Source of the DNA: TMED8 sp038125725
GTDB lineage: Bacteria > Pseudomonadota > Alphaproteobacteria > Rhodospirillales > Casp-alpha2
Assembly: GCA_038125725.1 (NCBI GenBank)
Contig: JAYPEK010000001.1
Span: forward strand, 173,360 to 237,359
DNA length: 64,000 bases
Direction of reading: 5' to 3'
This document shows positions 34,452 through 43,531 of this stretch, piece after piece. Within the stretch, counting starts at the first letter, position 1. Every line of letters begins with the position of its first letter. The position numbers were made by a program, and so were the translations under genes. The notes beneath the pieces are model-generated. The model had not been told where the DNA came from. It saw only the letters and a list, made by a program, of their open reading frames with translations, and did no database searches.

Positions 34452-34477
34452 CAATTCCTGCCTCTCGGCAGGAATTG
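34452..34477. promoter_or_regulatory. Perfect inverted repeat upstream of Rid gene, probable operator
   Basis: CAATTCCTGCC and GGCAGGAATTG are perfect 11-bp arms around TCTC. A -10-like TATACT lies at 34488-34493, so the dyad covers the -35 position. There is no T run, so an operator is likelier than a terminator. It lies in the 206-base gap between flgG and the Rid gene. Confidence 0.6.
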
Positions 34478-34518
34478 CCGGGCCGGCTATACTCGCCCCA
34501 ACCTGAAGGAGGATCACC

Positions 34519-34902
34519 ATGCTCGAGAAGCTCAACCCCGCCGGCGCGCCGCAGCCGGCATCCAACTACTGCCAGGCCGTGGCGGTCGAGGGCGCGACCC
34601 GCTGGCTGCATATGTCGGGTCAGATCGGCCTCGACGCCGAGGGCCGGTTCGTCGGCGACGCCGAGGCGCAGATGCGCCAATGCTGGCGCAATATCCTGGC
34701 CGTGCTGGAGGGTTCCGGGATGGGCAAGGAGAACCTGGTCAAGGTGACGGTGCTGCTGACCGACGCGGCGCTGGTGCCCATGTACCGCCAGATCCGCGAC
34801 GAGATGCTGGAAAATTACATCTGCGCCTCGACGATGATGGTCATCAGCGCGCTCGCCCATCCCGACTGGGTGGTGGAGATCGAGGCGGTGGCCGCCGCTT
34901 AA
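34519..34902 (+). CDS. Rid family protein (RidA-like fold, key Arg missing)
   Basis: This 127-residue protein has the Rid fold: LHMSGQIGLDAEG near residue 35, LVKVTVLLTDA near 75 and VVEIEAVA at the end. RidA deaminates reactive enamines using an Arg in the ARS motif; the same spot here reads YICASTMM, so the Arg is absent. It is thus likely a Rid subgroup without 2-aminoacrylate deaminase activity. AGGAGG precedes ATG at 34519. Its stop overlaps the convergent pirin gene by four bases. Confidence 0.88.
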   Translation: MLEKLNPAGAPQPASNYCQAVAVEGATRWLHMSGQIGLDAEGRFVGDAEAQMRQCWRNILAVLEGSGMGKENLVKVTVLLTDAALVPMYRQIRDEMLENYICASTMMVISALAHPDWVVEIEAVAAA

Positions 34903-35606
34903 AGCGGCGTGTCCACCAGAACGATCTCGGCTTCCGTGTCGCCGAGGGCTTCAATGTTGATCTCGGCTTCGTCGGTGACCGCCGCGCCGGCGCGGGCGGA
35001 GAGCCGTTCGCCGTTGACGCGCACTTCCCCTTCCGAGACGACAAGGTAGGCGCCGCGACCGGGCTTCAGCGCATGCGTGACGCTGTCGCCTGGCCGGATG
35101 CGGCCGCCCAAGACGGCGGCGTCCTGGTGGATCATCAGCGCGTCCTCGTCGCCGTCGCGCCCCGACGCCAGCACCGCGAGGGTTCCCGAGACCGGCGCGT
35201 GCGGGAACTTTTTCGCGTCCCAGCGCGGCATGTGGCCGGGCTTGTCGGTGTGGATCCAGATCTGGAACAGTTCCGTCGGCTCGTCTTCCAGGTTCATTTC
35301 CGAATGCACGATGCCGGAACCGGCGCTCATCACCTGCACGTCGCCGGCCTCCGTCCGGCCCTGGTTGCCGAGGCTGTCACGGTGCGTGATCGCGCCCTTG
35401 CGCACGTAGGTGATGATTTCCATGTCCCGGTGCGGATGCGGCTCGAAGCCCTGGTGCGGCTGGATGGTGTCGTCGTTCCAGACCCGGAGCTTGCCCAGCC
35501 CCATGCGCCGGAGATCGTGATAACCGGCGAAGGAGAAGTGGTGGCGGGCATCGAGCCAGCCATTGTTGAAGCCGCCGATGTCTTGATGGGTGACGATGTC
35601 GATCAT
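34899..35606 (-). CDS. Pirin family protein
   Basis: This 235-residue bicupin has the pirin metal-site His residues in FEPHPHRDMEIITYV near residue 58 and HSEMN near 102. Pirins are iron-binding proteins, some with quercetinase activity. ATG at 35606 has GAGGAGA upstream; the longer frame to 35708 overlaps the azoreductase gene. It lies 13 bases downstream of that gene and is likely co-transcribed as part of a redox-stress pair. Confidence 0.9.
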   Translation of the reverse strand: MIDIVTHQDIGGFNNGWLDARHHFSFAGYHDLRRMGLGKLRVWNDDTIQPHQGFEPHPHRDMEIITYVRKGAITHRDSLGNQGRTEAGDVQVMSAGSGIVHSEMNLEDEPTELFQIWIHTDKPGHMPRWDAKKFPHAPVSGTLAVLASGRDGDEDALMIHQDAAVLGGRIRPGDSVTHALKPGRGAYLVVSEGEVRVNGERLSARAGAAVTDEAEINIEALGDTEAEIVLVDTPL

Positions 35607-35619
35607 GATGGTTCTCCTC

Positions 35620-36237
35620 TCAAGCGGCCTGTAGGGCCGGCAGTTGCGCATCGATCTCGGCCTCGGCGGCTTCGATGCCGTCGCGTCCCATGGCGACGCC
35701 GTGGGCATGGATGAAGGTGACGTCGGTAAGCCCCAGGAACCCGAGCACGGTCTTCAGATACGGTGCCTGGTGGTCCATGGCCTGAGCCGGGCTGCCTTCG
35801 GCGTAGTTGCCGCCGCGCCCGGTCAGCACGAAGACTTTCTTGCCCGTGAGCAGGCCCTCCGGCCCGGCTTCGGTGTAGCGGAAGCTGCGCCCGACCCGCG
35901 CCGCATGGTCGATCCAGGTCTTGAGCCCGGACGGGATCATGAAGTTGTGCATGGGCGCGCCGATGACGATGACGTCGGCGGCCTCGAGTTCGTCCAGGAC
36001 CGCATCGGACTGGGCCAGCAATTCACGCTGGCGATCGGTCCGGGCTTCTTCGGGGGTGTAGATGGCGCCGATGGTTGCCGCATCCAGGTGCGGCAGTGGC
36101 GCGGCACCGACGTCGCGGCGGGTGACGGCGACGCTCGGATCGGCGGCGGCGAGGCCGGCGACGAAGCGCTCGACCAGCGCGTTGGTGACGGAATTTTCCC
36201 CGTTGGGGCTGGAGGTGACGGCGAGAATGTTAGGCAT
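35620..36237 (-). CDS. FMN-dependent NADH-azoreductase / NAD(P)H quinone reductase
   Basis: This 205-residue flavodoxin-fold protein has the FMN phosphate loop TSSPNGENSVTNALV near residue 8, GAPMHNFMIPSGLKTWID near 97, and the TGRGGNY motif near 140, matching AzoR-type enzymes. These reduce quinones and azo compounds with NADH. It is divergent from a LysR gene that probably controls it, and leads the two-gene unit with pirin. Confidence 0.9.
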   Translation of the reverse strand: MPNILAVTSSPNGENSVTNALVERFVAGLAAADPSVAVTRRDVGAAPLPHLDAATIGAIYTPEEARTDRQRELLAQSDAVLDELEAADVIVIGAPMHNFMIPSGLKTWIDHAARVGRSFRYTEAGPEGLLTGKKVFVLTGRGGNYAEGSPAQAMDHQAPYLKTVLGFLGLTDVTFIHAHGVAMGRDGIEAAEAEIDAQLPALQAA

Positions 36238-36300
36238 ATCGGATGTCCTTGTTGAATGGGTTGATCTGTTGAGGAGAACCTATGCCGGGCCAATAAAAAC

Positions 36301-36346
36301 AACAATTAGGCAAAAAAAAATTTAATTGTTTCTAAAAATAAACAAT
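36301..36346. promoter_or_regulatory. LysR-type binding region between azoreductase and LysR genes
   Basis: Three copies of an AACAAT-like half-site occur: AACAATTA at 36301, TAATTGTTT at 36323 and AAACAAT at 36340. The first two form 8-bp inverted arms and the last two form ATTGTTT/AAACAAT around eight bases. The region is very A/T-rich in a G/C-rich chromosome, as expected for a LysR-controlled divergent promoter. Confidence 0.65.
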
Positions 36347-36356
36347 AATTCATTCC

Positions 36357-37307
36357 ATGTCCGATCTTGCCGGCATTCAGGTTTTCACCGAGGTGGCGCG
36401 CTTGGGCGGCTTCAGCGCCGCCGCGCGCTCGCTGGGGCTGTCGAAATCCACCGTCACCAAGCAGATCCAGCGCCTGGAGTCGCGATTGCAGGCGAAGCTG
36501 CTGCACCGCACGACGCGGCGCATGCGCTTGACGGAAGTCGGCCAGGCCTATTACGAGCGTTGCCGCCGGATCATGGAGGAGGCCGAGGAGGCCGAACTCG
36601 CCGTTACCCGCCTGCACGCCGAGCCCCGAGGCCGGCTCCGGGTCAGCGCGCCGATGTCGTTTGGCGTCCGCCACGTGGCCAGGGCACTGCCCGGCTTCAT
36701 GGCGCGCTATCCGGACGTCGAGGTGGATATCGATTTGAACGACCGGCGCGTCGATCTGGTGGAGGAGGGCTTCGATGTCGCCATCCGTATCGGAGACTTG
36801 GCCGATTCGACCCTGGTCGCCAAGAAGCTCGCACCCTGCCGCATGGCCGTCGTCGCCAGCCGCGACTACTGGGCCCGCCACGGCAAGCCTGCCCGGCCCG
36901 AGGATTTGACCCAGCATTCCTGCCTCAGCTACTCACTGCGCCGCGGCCAGGACGTTTGGCGTTTCGAGGGCGCGGAGGGACCGGTCGATATCGCCACCAA
37001 GGGGCCGCTCACCGCCAACAACGGCGATCTGCTGCTGGCTGCCGCCGTCGCCGGGGTGGGGATTTACATCTGCCCGACCTTCTTCTGCGACGCCGGGCGC
37101 GTCGGGGGCGGGCTCGAACATGCGCTTGAGGATTTTCCCATGCCGGAAGTCGGCATCCATGCCGTCTGGCCGCCGAGCCGGCACCTGTCGGCCAAGGTGC
37201 GCGCCTTCGTCGACTACCTGGCCGACGCCTTCGGGCCGGAACCCTACTGGGACGGCGGCCCGCCGCCGGCGTTTATTTCCGGGGCGGCCAGCCGACCTGG
37301 CGCCTGA
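36357..37307 (+). CDS. LysR family transcriptional regulator
   Basis: This 316-residue regulator has an N-terminal winged helix (GGFSAAARSLGLSKSTVTKQ near residue 15) and a substrate-binding-like C-terminal domain. It is divergent from the azoreductase/pirin pair with an operator-like region between them, the usual arrangement for a LysR protein and its target. The inducer is probably a quinone or electrophile, by analogy. Its last 35 bases overlap the convergent acyl-CoA dehydrogenase gene. Confidence 0.92.
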   Translation: MSDLAGIQVFTEVARLGGFSAAARSLGLSKSTVTKQIQRLESRLQAKLLHRTTRRMRLTEVGQAYYERCRRIMEEAEEAELAVTRLHAEPRGRLRVSAPMSFGVRHVARALPGFMARYPDVEVDIDLNDRRVDLVEEGFDVAIRIGDLADSTLVAKKLAPCRMAVVASRDYWARHGKPARPEDLTQHSCLSYSLRRGQDVWRFEGAEGPVDIATKGPLTANNGDLLLAAAVAGVGIYICPTFFCDAGRVGGGLEHALEDFPMPEVGIHAVWPPSRHLSAKVRAFVDYLADAFGPEPYWDGGPPPAFISGAASRPGA

Positions 37308-38496
37308 GCTCCAGGCGCGCGATCTGCTGACGGTGCACCTCGTCGGGGCCGTCGGCGAAGCGCAGTGCCCGCATCCTCGCCCACATGTAAGAGAGCATGA
37401 ACTCCTGGCTCATGGCGCCGCCGCCGTGCAACTGCATGGCCCGGTCGATGACGCCGAGCGCCATGTTCGGCGCCGCCACCTTGATCATGGCAATCTCCTG
37501 GCGGGCTTCCTTGTTGCCGACCGTATCCATCATGTAGGCGGCCTTCAAAGTGAGCAGCCGGCACATCTCGATCTCGATGCGGCTCTCGGCGATGCGCTCG
37601 TGCGTCACGCCCTGATCGGCCAGCGCCTTGCCGAACGGCGTGCGCTCGGTGGCGCGCCGGCACATCATTTCCAGCGCGCGCTCGGCGACGCCGATGATGC
37701 GCATGCAGTGGTGGATGCGGCCGGGTCCGAGCCTTCCTTGCGCGATTTCGAAGCCACGCCCCTCGCCCAACAGCATGTTCTCCGCCGGCACGCGGACGTT
37801 CTCGAACAATACCTCGCCGTGGCCGTGCGGCGCGTCGTCGAAGCCCATGACGTTGAGCATCCGGAGCACCTTGACGCCGGGCGTGTCCCTCGGCACCAGG
37901 ATCATCGATTGCTGCGTGTACTTGGGCGCCGTCGGGTCGGTCTTGCCCATGACGATCATGATCTCGCAATGCGGATCGCCGATGCCGGACGTCCACCACT
38001 TGAGGCCGTTGATGACGTAGTCGTCGCCGTCGCGGACGATCGAGGTCTCGATGTTGGTGGCGTCGGAGGACGCCACCTTCGGCTCGGTCATGGCGAAGGC
38101 GGAGCGGATTTTGCCGTCCAGCAACGGCAGCAGCCAGCGTTCCTTCTGTTCCGGCGTGCCGTAGCGCTCCAGGGTCTCCATGTTGCCGGTGTCGGGGGCC
38201 GAGCAGTTGAACACCTCCGGCGCCCAGTGCACCCGGCCCATGACCTCGCAGAGCGGCGCGTATTCCAAGTTGGTCAGCCCGGCGCCCAAGTCGCTTTCCG
38301 GCAGGAACAGGTTCCAGAGCCCCTCGGCGCGGGCCTTTTCCTTCAGTTCCTCCAGGATCGGCGGGATCGACCAGCGGGTCTCGGCCTGGTCGAGCTGGTC
38401 GTAGTAGACGGCCTCGTTCGGGTAGACGTGTTCGTCCATGAACGCCTCGACGCGGGCTTTCAGTTCTTCGCCGCGGGGCGTGGGGGTCAGGTCCAT
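37273..38496 (-). CDS. Acyl-CoA dehydrogenase family protein
   Basis: This 407-residue FAD enzyme has FAMTEPKVASSDATNIE near residue 135, the FAD-binding YVINGLKWWTSG near 160 and the arginine-rich GPGRIHHCMRIIGVAERA segment near 258. It matches the branch related to ACAD10/11 and to long or branched acyl-CoA oxidation. It is followed upstream by an SDR gene 24 bases away in the same direction, so a beta-oxidation-like unit is likely. Its 3' end overlaps the LysR gene. Confidence 0.92.
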   Translation of the reverse strand: MDLTPTPRGEELKARVEAFMDEHVYPNEAVYYDQLDQAETRWSIPPILEELKEKARAEGLWNLFLPESDLGAGLTNLEYAPLCEVMGRVHWAPEVFNCSAPDTGNMETLERYGTPEQKERWLLPLLDGKIRSAFAMTEPKVASSDATNIETSIVRDGDDYVINGLKWWTSGIGDPHCEIMIVMGKTDPTAPKYTQQSMILVPRDTPGVKVLRMLNVMGFDDAPHGHGEVLFENVRVPAENMLLGEGRGFEIAQGRLGPGRIHHCMRIIGVAERALEMMCRRATERTPFGKALADQGVTHERIAESRIEIEMCRLLTLKAAYMMDTVGNKEARQEIAMIKVAAPNMALGVIDRAMQLHGGGAMSQEFMLSYMWARMRALRFADGPDEVHRQQIARLELRRQVGWPPRK

Positions 38497-38520
38497 TGTC
38501 TTCGTCCTTCCGAACAGGGT

Positions 38521-39297
38521 TTAGCTGTAGCCGCCGCCGGCGATGGTGGCGCCGCCGTCGACGGGGATCGCCTGGCCGGTGATCCAACTGGCGGCCGGCG
38601 AGGCCAGGAACAGGATGGCGCCGGCCAGGTCCTCTGGCTCGCCCAAGCGCCCCAGCGGGTAGCCCGCCAGCGCGCGTTCGTGGCGTTTCGGGTCTTGCCA
38701 CAGCGCGCGGGCCATGTCGGTCTTCACCAGGCCCGGCAACACACAGTTGACGCGGATGTTCTTGCGCCCCCATTCGACCGCCAGGTTGCGCGCGATCTGC
38801 ACGTCGGCGGCCTTGGTGATGGCATAGGCGCCCAAGCCCAGCGAGCCCTTGGTGGCGGCGATGGAGGAAACGATGATGATGGCGCCGTCCTGGCGCTCGG
38901 CCATGCCCGGAATCACCAGCCCGCAGAGCCGAAGCACGTTTTTCACGTTGGCATCAAGGGTCTTGTCGTAGGCCTCGTCATCGATATCCAAAAGCGGCCC
39001 CATGTAGGGATTCACGGCGGCGTTGCAGACCAGGATTTCGATCTTGCCGTAGGCGTCGATGCTGCCGGCGACCAGCGCCTGCAAATCCTCGACATTGGAG
39101 ATGTTGCAGGGGATGCCGACGGCGTCATGGCCCTCGGCCCTGATCGCCTCCGCGGTTTCGTCGCAGGCGTCTTTCTTGCGGCTCGACACCACCACCTTGG
39201 CGCCGGCGCGCGCCATGGCCAGGGCGGCGGCGCGGCCGATGCCCTTGGTGCCGCCGGTGATCACCGCCACCTTGCCGCTGAGATCGAACATGTTCAT
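38521..39297 (-). CDS. SDR family oxidoreductase
   Basis: This 258-residue short-chain dehydrogenase has the nucleotide loop TGGTKGIGRA near residue 15, NAAV near 92, the catalytic Ser in IVSSIAATKG and YxxxK as AYAITKAA near 156. The terminal GQAIPVDGGATI is typical. ATG at 39297 is used (ATG at 39291 is next); a TATAGT -10-like box lies on the same strand near 39334-39339. It is upstream of the acyl-CoA dehydrogenase gene and likely co-transcribed. Confidence 0.92.
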   Translation of the reverse strand: MNMFDLSGKVAVITGGTKGIGRAAALAMARAGAKVVVSSRKKDACDETAEAIRAEGHDAVGIPCNISNVEDLQALVAGSIDAYGKIEILVCNAAVNPYMGPLLDIDDEAYDKTLDANVKNVLRLCGLVIPGMAERQDGAIIIVSSIAATKGSLGLGAYAITKAADVQIARNLAVEWGRKNIRVNCVLPGLVKTDMARALWQDPKRHERALAGYPLGRLGEPEDLAGAILFLASPAASWITGQAIPVDGGATIAGGGYS

Positions 39298-39386
39298 GGA
39301 TCGCCGCCCCCTCGAAGTCGTTTGCTTGGGGCGACTATAGCACCCAGCCCCGAAGCCGAAAGACCCCCAAGGGCGGCGCGGCCGAT

Positions 39387-40547
39387 CTAGCGGTTGCGTT
39401 CCGCGAGTGCCGTCATCAGGCCGGCCAGCAGCCGCGCGCGCGGCACAAGCGAAGAGACCTCGATATATTCCTGTTTGGTATGAACGCCGTCTCCCGTCGG
39501 TCCCAGGCCGTCGAGGGTCGGGATGCCGAGCGCGCCGGTGAAGTTGCCGTCGGAACCGCCGCCGAACTGGCCCATGCCGAGATCCAGCCCGACCTCGCGG
39601 GCGATGCGCTCGGCAACGCCATAGAGCTCGCGGGTGCCTTCGTCGGCTTGGAACAGCGGCCGTACCGGGCCGGCCTCGACCTCGAGGCGCACGTCCGGAT
39701 CCGGAGAGGCGAGGGCCGCCATGCGCCGCTGCACGTCGGTGAAGGCCTCCTCGGTCGGCGCCACGCAGAGCATCTCGGCATGGCATTCGGTGGCGACCAC
39801 GTTGACGAAAGTGCCGCCCTCGACGGTGCCGACCCGGAACGAGATTTCCTTGTCGTGGTCGGAAAAGCCCTCCACCTCCTGGATCAACCTGGCCATGGCG
39901 CTGATGGCACTGCGCCCGGTACCGCCGGGGCGTCCGGCGTGGGCGGGCTTGCCGTAGACATGCAACTTGAAACGCAGCACCGCGTGGCGGCCGGTGACGA
40001 AGGCGTGGTGGCGGCCGGGCTCCGGCACCAGCACGACCTTGCTCGCCTTGGCCTCGCGTTCGATGACGGCGCGGGTCATGGGGCTGCCGATTTCCTCGTC
40101 GGGGATAACCAGGAAGGTCACCGGCAGGTTCAGCTCGCCGCGTTCCGCGATGGCGGCCTTGAGCGCGTGGATCGCCAGCACCAACCCGCCTTTCATGTCG
40201 AGGACGCCCGGGCCATAGAGCCGGTCGCCGTCGCGGCGGATCGGCAGTTCCCCCGCCGTGGTGCCGGCCAGGTGCACGGTATCCAAATGACCGAGCACCA
40301 GGATGCCGGGGACATCGTCTCCGTCATGATCTCCCCACGGCATCCGCGCCTTCAGCACGTCGCCGGTTTCGGGGCCGACGGTGATGCGCTCGATCATGGC
40401 GCCGAGGGTTTTCAGGTCGCGTTCCGCCAGGTCCATCATCCGGTTGACGGCGGCGGCATCGAAACTGGGGCTTTCCGCCGCCGACCATTCGGCGATCATC
40501 TCGGCCATGGCCTCGGCGTCGAAGGTCTCGGGCGGGGGAATGGCCAT
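39387..40547 (-). CDS. M20 family metallopeptidase
   Basis: This 386-residue enzyme is a paralogue of the peptidase at 24838. Its metal-site motifs are VLGHLDTVHLAG near residue 88, GVLDMKGG near 118, IPDEEIGSP near 150 and GVHTKQEY near 358. It may act on N-acyl amino acids or a glutamate conjugate. It lies five bases after glnD in the same direction and so may be read from the glnD transcript. Substrate unknown. Confidence 0.9.
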   Translation of the reverse strand: MAIPPPETFDAEAMAEMIAEWSAAESPSFDAAAVNRMMDLAERDLKTLGAMIERITVGPETGDVLKARMPWGDHDGDDVPGILVLGHLDTVHLAGTTAGELPIRRDGDRLYGPGVLDMKGGLVLAIHALKAAIAERGELNLPVTFLVIPDEEIGSPMTRAVIEREAKASKVVLVPEPGRHHAFVTGRHAVLRFKLHVYGKPAHAGRPGGTGRSAISAMARLIQEVEGFSDHDKEISFRVGTVEGGTFVNVVATECHAEMLCVAPTEEAFTDVQRRMAALASPDPDVRLEVEAGPVRPLFQADEGTRELYGVAERIAREVGLDLGMGQFGGGSDGNFTGALGIPTLDGLGPTGDGVHTKQEYIEVSSLVPRARLLAGLMTALAERNR

Positions 40548-40551
40548 GGCG

Positions 40552-43350
40552 CTACTCGGCTGCTTTTACGGTTTCGGCGTCGGGCGCGTGTTCCGGTTCC
40601 GGTTCGGGGCCGTCGCTGGCGATGGCGTCGAGCAGCTTGGCGCGCAGTGCTTCGATGCGTTCCTCGCGGTCGATCTTCATGCCGAACACGTCCTTCACGT
40701 AGAACACGTCCACGACCCGCTCGCCGTAGGTGGAGACCAGCGCGCTGGAAATCTGCAGGCCGTCCTCGCTGATCACGGCGGTGACGTCGCGCAGCAGGCC
40801 CGGCCGATCGCGGCCGTTGATCTCGACCACCGTGTGGGTGTTGGAGACGTAGTTGTCGATGATGGCGCGCGGCGGCACCTTGAACACGTGCGTGCGCTTG
40901 GCGATGGCGCTGGGCGCGCGTTCGGCGAGCGTGCGCTCGGGCCGGGTCTTGCCCTGGATGGCGTCGGCGATGCGGCGCTTCAGGCGCGGGATGTCGGTGG
41001 CGGCGTCGAAACCGCCGGCGCTGCTGTCATGGATGGCGAAGGTATCGAGCGCCATGCCGTCGGTGAGGGTGTGGATCTTGGCGTCGACGATGTTGGCGTT
41101 GGAAAGCGCCATGGCGCCGGCGATGGCCGCGAACAGGCCCGGGTGATCGGGCGCGTAGACGGTCAGTTCGGTGACGCCCCGGTCGGCGAGCTCGCGGGTC
41201 TCGATGCGGAAGGCCTCGCCGGCCTGGCGCGCCGCCTGGATCAGTTCGGCATGGTGATAGAGGGTATCCGCGTCGGTGCCGAGCCAGTAACCGCCATGGC
41301 CCAGTTCCAGATGCGCCTTGGCGTCGGCCTCCGGCCAGCCCTTGAGCCGGGCGAAAAGTTCCTGCTTGATCGCCTCGACCCGCTCGCGGCGCTGTACTTC
41401 CGGCGCGCCGCCGCTCAGCACTTCCTGGGTGCGCCAGTAAAGCTCGCGCAACAGCCCCGCCTTCCAGCCGTTCCACACGCCGGGCCCGACGGCGCGGATA
41501 TCGACGACGGTAAGGATCAGCAACAGCCGCAGCCGTTCCGGCGATTGCACCTGCTCGGCGAAATCGTGGATCGCCTTGGGGTCGTCCAGGTCGCGCTTGA
41601 AACCGACGTGGCTCATCAACAGGTGCCAGCGCACCAGCCAGGCGACGGTCTCGGTCTCCCATTCATTGAGGCCGAGCCTGGGGCAGAGCTTCAGCGCGAT
41701 TTCGGCGCCGATGACGGAATGGTCGCCGCCGCGGCCCTTGGCGATGTCGTGCAACAGCACCGCCACGTACAAGACGGCGCGCGATTGCAGTTGCTTGATC
41801 ACCTGGCAGGCGACCGGATGGTCGTCCGCGAGGCGCTCGGTCTCGATCCCGGCGACCAGCCCGATGGCGCGGATGGTGTGCTCGTCGACCGTATAGACGT
41901 GGTACATGTCGTACTGCATCTGCGCCACGACGCGGCCGAAATCGGGGATGAAGCGACCGAACACGCCGGCCTCGTTAAGGCGCATCAGCGTCTTCTCCGG
42001 GTCCGGTCCGGTAAGGATTTCCAGGAACAGCCGGTTGGCTTCCGGGTCGTGGCGGAAATCATGGTCGATCAGGTTCAGGTTGTTCTTCACCGAACGCAGC
42101 ACGCTCGGGTGGATGTCGAGCTCATGGTGCTGGGCCGCGTGAAACAGTTTCAGAATCTTGACCGAGTCTTCCTTCAGCTCGCGCGAGCCCTCGGATAGCG
42201 CAATACGCCCGGCCTCGACCTTGAAGCCGTCGGCTTCCTTCTTGCCGAAACCGAGGCCGGAGAACCAACTCGAGGCACCGCGTTTCTTCTGCTGTTCCTC
42301 CAGCACCGCGCAGAGGATGCGGGTCAGGTCGCCGACGTCCTTGGCGGTCAGGAAGTAGTGCTTCATGAAGCGCTCGACGCCGCGCGTGCCGGCATGGTCC
42401 TTGTAACCCATGCGCTTGCCCAGTTCTTCCTGCACGTCGAAGGTCAGGCGCTCTTCCGGCCGGCCGGCCAGGTAGTGCAGATGGCAGCGCACCGTCCACA
42501 GGAAATGTTCCGCCTTGGCGAAGGTGCGCACGTCGGCGGCGTTGAGCACGCCGGCGGCCCTCAGATCGACGACGCTGTCGACCTGGTAAAGGTACTTGGC
42601 GATCCAGAACAGCGTCTGCAGGTCGCGCAAGCCGCCCTTGCCCTCCTTCAGGTTCGGCTCCAGCACGTAGCGGGTGTCGCCCATGCGGGCGTGGCGCTCG
42701 TCGCGCTCGGCCAGTTTCGATTCGACGAAGGCCGGTCCCGTTCCCTCCACCACGTCCTCGCGGAAGCGGCGTTTGAAGGTGTTGGCCAGGCGCTGGTTGC
42801 CGGAAAGCCAGCGTGCCTCAAGCAAACTCGTGCGGATGGTCAGGTCGTCCTTGGCCAGCTTCACCGCTTCGTCGATGGAGCGCGTCGCATGCCCGACCTT
42901 GAGCCGCAAATCCCAGAGCATGTAGAGGATGAACTCCACCACCTGCTCCGAATGCGGGGTGAGCTTGTAGGGCAGCAGGAACATCAGATCGATGTCGGAA
43001 TAGGGCGCCATCTCGCCCCGCCCGTAGCCGCCGGTGGCCAGCAGCGACATCTGCTCGCCCTTGGTCGGGTTGGCGGCGGGATAGACCGTGACGGTGGCGA
43101 ACTCATAGAGCGTGCGCACGATCTGGTCGATCAGGTAGGCCATGGCGCGGGTGGTCTCGGGACCGTCGGCCTTGCCGTCCTCGAAGCGGCGCCGGATCTC
43201 GTCCCAGCCGGCCTGGTGCGCGTCCTTGAAGATTTCCAGCACCTGACCCTGCGACTTCGGCGTATAGCCCGACCACGACACCAGCTCGTCCAGGCGGCTT
43301 TTCAGCGCCTTGCGGTCGATGATCTGGCGGGGCTTGGCGACGGCGGCCAT
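40552..43350 (-). CDS. glnD: [Protein-PII] uridylyltransferase / uridylyl-removing enzyme
   Basis: This 932-residue nitrogen sensor uridylylates PII proteins when glutamine is low and reverses this when it is high. The nucleotidyltransferase motif GGYGRGEMAPYSDIDLMFL lies near residue 107, the HD hydrolase motif LLHDIAKGRGGDHS near 525, and two ACT domains near 740 and 855 sense glutamine. ATG at 43350 is preferred; the frame extends to 43386. It is normal in length for alphaproteobacterial GlnD. mutS is about 4 kb away, separated by three signalling or catabolic genes. Confidence 0.95.
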   Translation of the reverse strand: MAAVAKPRQIIDRKALKSRLDELVSWSGYTPKSQGQVLEIFKDAHQAGWDEIRRRFEDGKADGPETTRAMAYLIDQIVRTLYEFATVTVYPAANPTKGEQMSLLATGGYGRGEMAPYSDIDLMFLLPYKLTPHSEQVVEFILYMLWDLRLKVGHATRSIDEAVKLAKDDLTIRTSLLEARWLSGNQRLANTFKRRFREDVVEGTGPAFVESKLAERDERHARMGDTRYVLEPNLKEGKGGLRDLQTLFWIAKYLYQVDSVVDLRAAGVLNAADVRTFAKAEHFLWTVRCHLHYLAGRPEERLTFDVQEELGKRMGYKDHAGTRGVERFMKHYFLTAKDVGDLTRILCAVLEEQQKKRGASSWFSGLGFGKKEADGFKVEAGRIALSEGSRELKEDSVKILKLFHAAQHHELDIHPSVLRSVKNNLNLIDHDFRHDPEANRLFLEILTGPDPEKTLMRLNEAGVFGRFIPDFGRVVAQMQYDMYHVYTVDEHTIRAIGLVAGIETERLADDHPVACQVIKQLQSRAVLYVAVLLHDIAKGRGGDHSVIGAEIALKLCPRLGLNEWETETVAWLVRWHLLMSHVGFKRDLDDPKAIHDFAEQVQSPERLRLLLILTVVDIRAVGPGVWNGWKAGLLRELYWRTQEVLSGGAPEVQRRERVEAIKQELFARLKGWPEADAKAHLELGHGGYWLGTDADTLYHHAELIQAARQAGEAFRIETRELADRGVTELTVYAPDHPGLFAAIAGAMALSNANIVDAKIHTLTDGMALDTFAIHDSSAGGFDAATDIPRLKRRIADAIQGKTRPERTLAERAPSAIAKRTHVFKVPPRAIIDNYVSNTHTVVEINGRDRPGLLRDVTAVISEDGLQISSALVSTYGERVVDVFYVKDVFGMKIDREERIEALRAKLLDAIASDGPEPEPEHAPDAETVKAAE

Positions 43351-43531
43351 TGAAGTTGCGCTCCGGATCGGTGGTGACGAATACACTTATATAATGATTG
43401 GCCGCCAAGGGCGAAAGGTGCGTCGTGCATGGTGCCAGTTGGCGGCGGTATTCTTCGATCAGCGGTAGCTTTGGTTTGGCGCTCCAAGTATCATTCCGTC
43501 ACGCATGAATGACGCGTGATTGGGGGACCGG

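Noticed and set aside
43497..43520. TCACGC...GCGTGA dyad before the PAS gene
   Set aside because: Six-base arms in a G/C-rich region are weak; no promoter element sits at a fitting distance.
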